From: Candidatus Cloacimonadota bacterium
GTDB taxonomy: Bacteria; Cloacimonadota; Cloacimonadia; Cloacimonadales; TCS61
Assembly: GCA_011372345.1 (NCBI GenBank)
Contig: DRTC01000293.1
Span: 1-8,892, forward strand
Reading direction: 5' to 3'
Length of the DNA: 8,892 bases
Below, one piece after another: positions 1-5,500 of this stretch. The position numbers and the translations under genes were made by a program. Every line of letters starts with the position of its first letter. Within the stretch, counting starts at the first letter, position 1. The notes under the pieces were generated by a model, which worked only from the letters and a program-made list of their open reading frames with translations, ran no database searches and was not told the DNA's origin.

Positions 1-126
1 GTATTTTTCTTTTGTAAGTCTAATCTTTCGCAAGAAAAAACGATAATTGCTGTTTCCAAGAAAAATATCTCTTTTGTCACAACCACGATTGAATAAATGA
101 TAAATTCCACCTTGCTCATATATCAT
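1..126 (-). CDS. REP-associated tyrosine transposase (RAYT, Y1/IS200-like), N-terminal part only
   Basis: This gene is cut by the left edge; 42 codons are visible. The N-terminus reads GGIYHLFNRGCDKRDIF, then NYRFFLRKI (about residues 6-35). That is the family signature at the start of Y1/IS200-like transposases of the RAYT group, typically YHVxNRGxxxxxIF followed by a YxxFL helix. These single-strand HUH endonucleases cut and join palindromic REP elements using one catalytic tyrosine. The HxH motif and the tyrosine lie beyond the edge, so activity cannot be judged. The start at 124-126 is supported by a Shine-Dalgarno site, GAGGAG on the minus strand (132-137), five bases away. The palindromic repeat at 141-290 begins only three bases beyond that site, the classical REP-next-to-RAYT arrangement. 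It lies downstream of the transcarbamylase gene on the same strand. I am sure of the family and unsure whether the gene is intact. Confidence 0.85.
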   Translation of the reverse strand, partial: MIYEQGGIYHLFNRGCDKRDIFLGNSNYRFFLRKIRLTKEKY

Positions 127-140
127 TTTTGCTCCTCGCT

Positions 141-290
141 AACCTTGAAAAAGTTTATAAGGCTTTTCTTCCTGCTTAACTTTTTCAACGGTTTTCTTAC
201 ATTATATCACTTATTATTCTTATCTTTCACTACAAACCATTGAAAAGGTTGATGTGAAAGAATTCCTCTGGATAAAGCCTTTTCAAGGTT
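141..290. repeat. REP-like four-arm palindromic repeat, copy R1
   Basis: This is one of four direct copies in the window. It contains a short core four times in alternating orientation: arm A CCTTGAAAAAGTT (143-155), arm A' AACTTTTTCAACGG (178-191), arm B CCATTGAAAAGG (237-248) and arm B' GCCTTTTCAAGG (277-288). A can pair with A' and B with B' to give two hairpins. Alternatively A' pairs with B, and the outer ends (AACCTTGAAAA and TTTTCAAGGTT, a perfect 11-base inverted pair) close one long stem. No coding potential is seen. The left end touches the Shine-Dalgarno region of the RAYT gene. Confidence 0.88.
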
Positions 291-296
291 TCATCT

Positions 297-442
297 ACCT
301 TGAAAAAGTTTATAAGGCTTCTCTTCCTACTGAACTTTTTCAATGGTTTTTTACATTATCACTTATTATCCTTGTCTTCAACGACAAACCATTGAAAAGG
401 CTGACTTGAAAGAAATCCTCTGGAAAAAGCCTTTTCAAGGTT
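297..442. repeat. REP-like four-arm palindromic repeat, copy R2
   Basis: Direct tandem neighbour of R1, separated by six bases. The inner arms CTTTTTCAATGGTTT (335-349) and AAACCATTGAAAAGG (386-400) pair over 15 positions with one G-T wobble. The right-hand arms TTGAAAAGGCT and AGCCTTTTCAA also pair perfectly over 11 bases. The copy ends two bases from the stop codon of the minus-strand transcarbamylase gene (TAG, 445-447). Together R1 and R2 fill nearly the whole 318-base gap (127-444) between that gene and the RAYT gene. The gap holds nothing else I recognise. Confidence 0.88.
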
Positions 443-444
443 TC

Positions 445-1521
445 CTATAGTCTTCCACCCATCAATAATGCCATGATAGCTTTTTGAGCATGCAGACGAT
501 TCTCTGCTTCATCATAAACTACGCTTTGCGGTCCGTCGATCACGGCGTCAGTTACTTCCATATCACGATCTGCCGGTAAGCAATGCATATAAATTCCGTT
601 TTTATCGATCAGTTTCATTTTCTTCTCATCGCAGATCCAATGCTTGTTTTTCTCAAAAAGGTCTTTCATCCCGGCAAGATTTTCTTCTTTGATCTTCTTT
701 CCGGATTCATCTACTTGAGCAAAATAATCCATTGCACCCCAGGATTTCGGATAAACAACATGAGCATTTTCAAAGGCTGCTTCCATATCGTCTGTTTCTT
801 CAAAACTGCTTCCGTTTTGAACAGCATATTCATTGCATTTTTTGATGATTTTCGGATCGAGTTCAAAACCTTTCGGTCGTGCTAGAACGACATCCATTCC
901 CAAAAGTGAAGGAGCAAGAGCAAGACTTTGCGGGACTGCAAAAGGTTTAGCAGTAGAGCCGGAATAAGCCCAGCTGATCACGAATTTTTTCTTTTTGAAA
1001 TCACCAAATTTTTCTTTGATCGTCAGCATATCTGCCAGAGCCTGGCAGGGATGATAAACATCGCATTCCATATTGATGATGGGAATGTCAGCATAATGAG
1101 CAAATTCTTTCATCGTCTCATGAGCAAATCCATAGATCCATTGCGATGGTGCTCCATACATCCTGATGGCAATCGCATCTCCGGTTCTGCTGAGAACTTG
1201 AGCAACATCACAGATTCTTTCAGTTTTATATGGTATTTCAAAACCTTTACGAGCAGGAGTGTAAGTTTTCCCCGGTTCCAGATCGACATGAAATCCGCCG
1301 AGTTGCTGGATTCCGGCAGCAAAAGTGCTTCTCGTTCTTAATGAACTATTAAAGAACATCGTATAAAGAGTTTTTCCTTTTAAAATATGAGAAGTATCTT
1401 CATTCAAAGCAAATCTGGTTTTCAGATCTTCTGCCAGACGCAATAAAGACTCCCATTCTTCCTTCGTGTAATCGATTTCCGGACTTAACCAGTCCCTTCC
1501 TAAAAATTTATTTGAACGCAT
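445..1521 (-). CDS. Knotted transcarbamylase, N-acetylornithine carbamoyltransferase / YgeW group
   Basis: This cytoplasmic enzyme (358 aa) should transfer a carbamoyl group between carbamoyl phosphate and an amino or ureido compound. Visible motifs: the carbamoyl-phosphate loop SSLRTRSTF (59-67), HPCQALAD (157-164), the knot-forming segment WAYSGSTAKPFAVPQS (184-199) and HCLP (313-316). The knot segment resembles E. coli YgeW and differs from ordinary ornithine or aspartate transcarbamylases. The N-terminal phosphate region and the C-terminal DEAENRLHAQKAIM stretch (337-350) instead match N-acetylornithine carbamoyltransferase, whose length (about 340 aa) is close; YgeW is nearer 400. The HCLP loop continues ADRDMEV rather than the LRRNVK I recall in that enzyme, so the substrate may differ. 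The start is supported by AAGGAGG four bases upstream (1526-1532). It lies downstream of ygfK on the same strand, which favours a catabolic role over arginine synthesis. Family certain, substrate open. Confidence 0.9.
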   Translation of the reverse strand: MRSNKFLGRDWLSPEIDYTKEEWESLLRLAEDLKTRFALNEDTSHILKGKTLYTMFFNSSLRTRSTFAAGIQQLGGFHVDLEPGKTYTPARKGFEIPYKTERICDVAQVLSRTGDAIAIRMYGAPSQWIYGFAHETMKEFAHYADIPIINMECDVYHPCQALADMLTIKEKFGDFKKKKFVISWAYSGSTAKPFAVPQSLALAPSLLGMDVVLARPKGFELDPKIIKKCNEYAVQNGSSFEETDDMEAAFENAHVVYPKSWGAMDYFAQVDESGKKIKEENLAGMKDLFEKNKHWICDEKKMKLIDKNGIYMHCLPADRDMEVTDAVIDGPQSVVYDEAENRLHAQKAIMALLMGGRL

Positions 1522-1824
1522 AATTCCTCCTTGTAATTTTATATTTAATATTGAAAATTGAATATTTTTAAATGGTTTGAGTTTGTTTTAGACCTTCCGA
1601 ATGGTTGAAAACCTTCGGAATGGTTGGTGAATACAAATATCAACCATTGTGAAGATTTCGTTTCTTAAACATCCGTCAAAAGCCGGACATGGTTCGCAAG
1701 GTTTTATATTAACAAATTCAATTAATTATTGGATAAGAAGATACAGGATAATCTGCGAGTTTTGTAAATTCTAGAAAGCATTCCGTGAATTTCCAGATTC
1801 AGCATATTTCCCTCTCTCCTTTTC
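1522..1824. other. Intergenic stretch between ygfK and the transcarbamylase gene
   Basis: About 300 bases separate the two minus-strand genes. They hold the transcarbamylase Shine-Dalgarno site (1526-1532), a very AT-rich leader (about 1533-1580) that could house a promoter although I see no convincing -35/-10 pair, and the overlapping hairpins at 1592-1648. A weak dyad lies around 1670-1692, where the plus strand reads CATCCG, then CGGACATG. No open reading frame of note and no terminator with a T-run after the ygfK stop is seen. The two genes may be co-transcribed or separately started. Confidence 0.5.
1592..1648. repeat. Small palindromic repeat with two competing hairpins
   Basis: Two 16-base direct copies, ACCTTCCGAATGGTTG (1592-1607) and ACCTTCGGAATGGTTG (1611-1626), differ at one central base. 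That change makes TTCCGAA (1595-1601) and TTCGGAA (1614-1620) exact reverse complements, so the pair also folds as a hairpin, extended by ACC/GGT with one bulged base. A second hairpin overlaps it: AATGGTTG (1619-1626) with CAACCATT (1641-1648), an 8-bp perfect stem with a 14-base loop. The two folds exclude each other. The role is unknown; it looks like a short interspersed palindromic element. Confidence 0.65.
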
Positions 1825-4800
1825 TTAATTAAGAATTTGAGTGTAATTTTTTAAAACAGTGGAAATAATGTCAAACAAGTTTTGCATTTCTTTCTGAAAA
1901 ATTCCATAAGGATTGCATAATTTGATTTCTCCATTTTGCCTAAACAGGTTATAAATGATATGATTGAATCTTAACTTTATGTTTTGTTCATCTAAAACGA
2001 TAAATCCATTATTCTGACTGCTTAAAAAATCCTCATTTTTCCAGAAAAGCGTGAATTTATCTTTATAAGGAGCTCCTTGATATGGACAAAAAGTCTCGCA
2101 ATTTCCGCATTCATTACACATTCCGTCGAGATGCAGGATTTGATAAATATCTTTGAAATTTTCGGATTTTACTTTAATTGGAATATTTGCTCGATTAGGA
2201 CATACTTCTGTGCAGATGTTACAAATGAAATTGCATTCAAGGCATCTTTCTGCTTCAAGTTCAACTTTCCGAAACTTATCTATAAGATTTTCTTCATTAG
2301 AAGTTTCGGAAAGTTTGAGCGTAGATCGGAACTTGTTCCGAATCTCTTCAGAACGGTTTCCTTGGTCGGTTGTTCTCGACTCGAATCCGATTGTATCGGA
2401 CTCTCTCAAGTCAAGTCCAGCCTTGATGATTCCTTTTTTGGAAGTTATCTCTCTAATTCGATTTTTATTATTGAAATCGGTTTTATATTCAAAGAAATTT
2501 TCTGGAATTTCACCTTTTTTGGAAATTATTGCTTTTGCTATTTTCGTTCCGTCGGCTATCGCTTCTACAACTGTCGAAGGACCTCGAAATGCATCACCTC
2601 CAATAAAAACATTTTCGATATTGGTTTCGTTAGTTTCTTTGTTCACAGCGATATCCCAATTTGAATCTACTTCAATTCCATTTTTTTGGAGAATATCATA
2701 ATCTGCAATTTCCCCGATCGCTGAAAGTACATAATCAATTTTGAATTCTTCAAAACTGTTCTTGATCGGGATCGGTCTTTTCCTTCCACTTTTGTCCGGT
2801 TCTCCGAGCTTCATTTTGCTGCATTTCAAAATCGAATTATGGAAAGAAACAGGATTCAACAGTTCTTTAAAGATAACTCCATCTTTCAACGCATTTTCCA
2901 GTTCTTCTTTCTCAGCAGGCATAAATTCTCGTGTTCTGCGATAAATAATGTAAACTTTTTCAACACCTTCGACTCGCAAAGCAGCTCGTGCTGCATCCAT
3001 TGCAGAATTCCCTCCACCAATAACCGCAATATTTTTACCAATATCTAAAGATTTTTTTTCTTTTTTGAATTTTTTCAGGAATGCGATTGCATCTAAAACT
3101 TTCTCACCATTTACATCAAGTTGGAGTTTTCGCGATTTTCCAGCACCAATCGAGAGCACAATATAATCGAAACCGGATTCTTTCAATGCTTTTATGGAAA
3201 AATTAGCATCAGAATTAAATTGGAATTTCACTCCGGTTTTTTTGATGATATCCAGGTCATTTTCAATCGCTTTTTGAGGGATCCTGAAATTCGGGATTGT
3301 GTGTTGGACAACTCCACCCGGTTTGTCTGTTTTCTCAAATATAGTAACATTAAATCCGGCTTTTGAGAGAAAATATCCGCAGGAAAGCCCGCTCGGTCCT
3401 GCTCCGATGATAGCAGTTTTTTTTTCAAACTTGCCAAATTTATAGAAATTTGGCAAGTTTTCACTATATCCTTTCTCTGCAGCAATCCTCTTCATCTCCC
3501 TGATCAAAATCGGATCTTCATAATCCAATCTTGTGCATTTAAGCATACATTTATGATCACAAATATACCCGGTAATAAAAGGCAAAGGATTCTTTGTCAG
3601 AATTACTTCTAAAGCCTTTTTGTAGCGTTTCTCACTAACCAGACGAATGTATTCCGGTATATCCTGATTGATCGGACAGCCTTGCATACAGGGAGCTATA
3701 TAGCAGTCAGTGAGAGGAAGTTTCAGTTCGATTTTTCGATCATGAACAGGCTTTCTTTGTTTGATATAATCGACTTCGTTCAACGATTCCTCTGCCAAAT
3801 TCTGCAACTTCTCGACATCGATTTTTCTACCTTTCGGAAGCATGTTGTCTTCTGCTTTCATCAGCGCATCAGCGATTTGCTTCAACCGGAAATATCCACC
3901 CGGTTTAAGCAAAACGGTAGCCATTGTAATCGGTTGGATTCCTGTTTGGATGATTTTCTTGATATTGAAAATATCAGCACCACCGGAATAAGAAATTGGT
4001 AAATCTCCATCAAACTCCGAAGTAAGTTTGGATGCCAGATTGATCGTGAGCGGATGCAATATCCGTCCAGAAAGATACATTTCATTACCGGGAAGAATTT
4101 TTTTTGTATTTATTACAGGAAGTGTATTAGAGAGTTTTACTCCAAATTCCCTGTTGTTTTCCAAAGCAAATTTTTGGAGTCTTTTCAGCATTTTTATAGC
4201 ATCATCATATTGCAGATCGTGTTTGAAAGAATTCTCTTTTAACTCAATATTTTTATAGCCCATTTTGATAAAAACATTCTGCACAAAATCAAATCCCAAC
4301 AAGGTTGGATTCAGTTTCACAAAAGTATGAAGTCGCTTCTCTTTGATCAGATATTTGCAGATTTCTTCCTGATCTTCCGGTGGACAACCGTGCATTGTAG
4401 AGAGAGTTATTGAATTCGAAATATGCGAAGAGATTTTCTCGATGAAATCAGAATTTATTATATTTGGAATTTCATCTTTTTTGATTTTTCTTTTTAGAAT
4501 ATCTTTACATTCATTGAAGAAATCACCTTGGGAAGCATCTTTTAAATTCTTAATAAAATCATCGATCTTTTTGGATTTTATTCCTTTCAAATCATAACCG
4601 ACACTCATATTGAAGACAAAATCTCTTTCCTTGTTTTTTGACAGTTTAAAATAATCCTTCAAAAAATAGAGTAAAAACCAGGCTTTGACATATTCCTCGA
4701 AAGCTTGCTGTACGGTCAGTTCCGTTGACCATTCTGTGTTATATCCTTCATCTTCTGCTTCGATGCACGGTTTTTCGATTTCCAATTCATCGAGGATCTG

Positions 4801-5055
4801 CACAGTTTTCAATTCGAAGAATCTGCCACCGCAGAGATATGCAGAAGCAATATTTTGAGCAAGTTGTGTGTGCGGTCCTGCTGCCGGTCCGATCGGAGTT
4901 TCCAGTTTTTCTCCCAGCAATATCAATGAACGGCTATCATTATTTCTAAAGAGTTTCTCTTCCGGAATCCCGAAAATAGTTTTTTGATCTCGATATTCCT
5001 TTATGATCCAATCGAGAAGTCTCTCGAAAGGAATTGGTGTCATTTTGTCACTCAT
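1825..5055 (-). CDS. ygfK: YgfK, multidomain Fe-S flavoprotein ('putative selenate reductase subunit')
   Basis: This 1076-residue protein resembles E. coli YgfK (about 1030 aa) along nearly its whole length. Order: a dihydroorotate/dihydropyrimidine-dehydrogenase-like barrel (about 1-430) with GPAAGPHTQLAQN (56-68), STMHGCPP (219-226), SYSGGAD (355-361) and LLKPGGY (382-388); a GltD/DPD-type Fe-S domain with cysteines 451, 456, 460, 499, 503 and 507; an FAD/NAD(P) unit with GAGPSG (551-556), GGGNSAMD (680-687) and FIGGDAFRGPST (817-828); and a C-terminal twin 4Fe-4S domain (cysteines 938, 941, 945, 948, 952 and 980, 983, 986, 990). It is probably cytoplasmic and passes electrons between NAD(P)H and a barrel-bound substrate. 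The selenate reductase name is historical and unproven; related clusters are tied to anaerobic purine breakdown. The start follows GGAGGAG (5063-5069). About 40 residues near 884-923 are additional to the E. coli protein and coincide with DNA palindromes. Confidence 0.95.
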   Translation of the reverse strand: MSDKMTPIPFERLLDWIIKEYRDQKTIFGIPEEKLFRNNDSRSLILLGEKLETPIGPAAGPHTQLAQNIASAYLCGGRFFELKTVQILDELEIEKPCIEAEDEGYNTEWSTELTVQQAFEEYVKAWFLLYFLKDYFKLSKNKERDFVFNMSVGYDLKGIKSKKIDDFIKNLKDASQGDFFNECKDILKRKIKKDEIPNIINSDFIEKISSHISNSITLSTMHGCPPEDQEEICKYLIKEKRLHTFVKLNPTLLGFDFVQNVFIKMGYKNIELKENSFKHDLQYDDAIKMLKRLQKFALENNREFGVKLSNTLPVINTKKILPGNEMYLSGRILHPLTINLASKLTSEFDGDLPISYSGGADIFNIKKIIQTGIQPITMATVLLKPGGYFRLKQIADALMKAEDNMLPKGRKIDVEKLQNLAEESLNEVDYIKQRKPVHDRKIELKLPLTDCYIAPCMQGCPINQDIPEYIRLVSEKRYKKALEVILTKNPLPFITGYICDHKCMLKCTRLDYEDPILIREMKRIAAEKGYSENLPNFYKFGKFEKKTAIIGAGPSGLSCGYFLSKAGFNVTIFEKTDKPGGVVQHTIPNFRIPQKAIENDLDIIKKTGVKFQFNSDANFSIKALKESGFDYIVLSIGAGKSRKLQLDVNGEKVLDAIAFLKKFKKEKKSLDIGKNIAVIGGGNSAMDAARAALRVEGVEKVYIIYRRTREFMPAEKEELENALKDGVIFKELLNPVSFHNSILKCSKMKLGEPDKSGRKRPIPIKNSFEEFKIDYVLSAIGEIADYDILQKNGIEVDSNWDIAVNKETNETNIENVFIGGDAFRGPSTVVEAIADGTKIAKAIISKKGEIPENFFEYKTDFNNKNRIREITSKKGIIKAGLDLRESDTIGFESRTTDQGNRSEEIRNKFRSTLKLSETSNEENLIDKFRKVELEAERCLECNFICNICTEVCPNRANIPIKVKSENFKDIYQILHLDGMCNECGNCETFCPYQGAPYKDKFTLFWKNEDFLSSQNNGFIVLDEQNIKLRFNHIIYNLFRQNGEIKLCNPYGIFQKEMQNLFDIISTVLKNYTQILN
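2263..2409. repeat. Cluster of palindromes inside ygfK, probable in-frame palindromic element
   Basis: Several inverted repeats crowd into under 150 bases of coding sequence. These are AACTTTCCGAAACTT (2263-2277) with its exact 15-base reverse complement at 2301-2315; TCGGAAC-TT-GTTCCGA (2326-2341); TCCGAT-TGT-ATCGGA (2386-2400); and outer TTGAG (2315-2319) with CTCAA (2405-2409). The stretch encodes a charged, serine-, threonine- and asparagine-rich linker, about residues 883-931, just before the C-terminal ferredoxin domain. Compared with E. coli YgfK as I remember it, about 40 residues here (roughly 884-923, bases 2287-2406) have no counterpart. Direct observation: the palindromes. Inference: an inserted mobile palindromic element translated in frame. 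Confidence 0.7.
3427..3460. repeat. Perfect 15-bp inverted repeat inside ygfK
   Basis: AAACTTGCCAAATTT (3427-3441) is followed after a 4-base loop (ATAG) by its exact reverse complement (3446-3460). In ygfK it encodes the tail of the linker between the cysteine-rich GltD/DPD-type domain and the FAD domain, around residues 533-543 (LPNFYKFGKF), just before GAGPSG at 551. The protein length here is close to that of E. coli YgfK, so this is not an obvious insertion. In the ygfK mRNA it would form a strong hairpin. Confidence 0.85.
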
Positions 5056-5075
5056 TTATTTTCTCCTCCAAATTT

Positions 5076-5220
5076 AACCTTGAAAAGGTTTACAAGTGTT
5101 TTCTTCAAAAATCTCCGCAGGAGATTACTGAACCTTTTCGACGGTTCATTTTTTCCAATCTTCCCAACCGTTGAAAAGGCTAATTGAAAGAATTTCTCTG
5201 TGGGAAGCCATTTTCAAGGT
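5076..5220. repeat. REP-like four-arm palindromic repeat, copy R3 (hairpin-bearing subtype)
   Basis: Same orientation and plan as R1 and R2: it starts AACCTTGAAAAGG, has inner arms AACCTTTTCGACGG and CCGTTGAAAAGG, and ends TTTTCAAGGT. It differs by carrying about 19 additional bases in the first loop that form a tight hairpin, AATCTCC-GCA-GGAGATT (5110-5126). The 35 bases at 5099-5133 are identical to 5302-5336 in R4. Its left end lies six bases from the ygfK Shine-Dalgarno site, so it should fall in the ygfK leader if transcription starts further upstream. Confidence 0.87.
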
Positions 5221-5279
5221 CTTTCTTTCAACGGTTTCAAAATTTGAATTAGCAATAAATGGTCAATCTCTTTTCCAAT

Positions 5280-5422
5280 ACCTTGAAAAAGTTCAAAAGG
5301 ATTTTCTTCAAAAATCTCCGCAGGAGATTACTGAACTTTTTCACCGGTTTACTGTTACAATCCTTCCAACCGTTGAAAAGGCTAACAAGAAAGAATTCCT
5401 CTGTTTGAAGCCGTTTTCAAGG
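5280..5422. repeat. REP-like four-arm palindromic repeat, copy R4 (hairpin-bearing subtype)
   Basis: Same element as R3. It starts ACCTTGAAAAAGTTC, contains the hairpin AATCTCC-GCA-GGAGATT (5313-5329), has inner arms AACTTTTTCACCGGTTT and CCAACCGTTGAAAAGG, and ends CCGTTTTCAAGGT. The B and B' arms pair with one bulged base. It ends 78 bases before the start codon of the plus-strand redox gene, and a T-rich stretch follows. All four copies in the window point the same way. Confidence 0.87.
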
Positions 5423-5491
5423 TCTTTCCGCTTTTTTCTTGACACTCAATTAAAATGAAAATTTTTGAGGAAGTTTTTCAGAAGGGAAATT

Positions 5492-5500
5492 GGAGAAAAA
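5492..5500 (+). promoter_or_regulatory. Shine-Dalgarno site that fixes the start of the fused redox gene
   Basis: GGAG (5492-5495) lies five bases before ATG at 5501. The frame is open further upstream to a TTG at 5465, which would add 12 residues (MRKFFRREIGEK). No ribosome-binding site suits that TTG, and the added residues are not family-like. The ATG is therefore the likely start. Confidence 0.8.

Larger units (their letters stand above)
5056..5500. other. Divergent intergenic region between ygfK and the fused redox gene
   Basis: This 445-base region must hold control signals for both divergent operons. From left to right it carries the ygfK Shine-Dalgarno site (5063-5069, minus strand), repeat R3, a 59-base spacer (5221-5279), repeat R4, a T-rich stretch (5424-5440) and the leader of the plus-strand operon. 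The spacer contains TTTCAACGGTTT (5226-5237), which looks like a stray half-arm of the repeat. TTGACA at 5439-5444 has no good -10 at the right distance, so no promoter is called. The longest open frame across the repeats (5171-5458) is not protein-like. Confidence 0.6.

Noticed and set aside
141..442. Tandem repeats considered as a CRISPR array
   Set aside because: Units are about 145 bases, internally palindromic, only two per cluster and separated by six bases. There are no regular 25-40 base repeats with unique spacers and no cas genes.
1032..1048. CTGCCA-GAGCC-TGGCAG dyad inside the transcarbamylase gene
   Set aside because: It is short and falls on codons for the conserved HPCQALADM active-site stretch, so protein constraint and chance are enough to explain it.
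583..1341. Plus-strand open frames (583-885 and 928-1341) opposite the transcarbamylase gene
   Set aside because: They are antisense to a gene with clear family motifs on the minus strand and show no domain or start signal of their own.
2077..2701. Two overlapping plus-strand frames opposite ygfK
   Set aside because: They are antisense shadows over the conserved ferredoxin and FAD domains of ygfK; their compositions are not protein-like.
1825..5055. Selenate reductase function for YgfK
   Set aside because: The name is inherited from annotation. Nothing in the sequence, such as a molybdopterin subunit nearby, supports selenate reduction here.
5171..5458. Open frame of 95 codons across repeats R3 and R4
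   Set aside because: It is made of the palindromic repeats themselves, has no family-like sequence and no ribosome-binding site.
5439..5467. TTGACA as a -35 box for the plus-strand operon
   Set aside because: TAAAAT lies only six bases downstream, and nothing -10-like lies 16-18 bases away. It is too weak to call as a promoter.
5465..5500. Upstream TTG start for the fused redox gene
   Set aside because: The added 12 residues are basic and not family-like, and a good GGAG site precedes the ATG at 5501.
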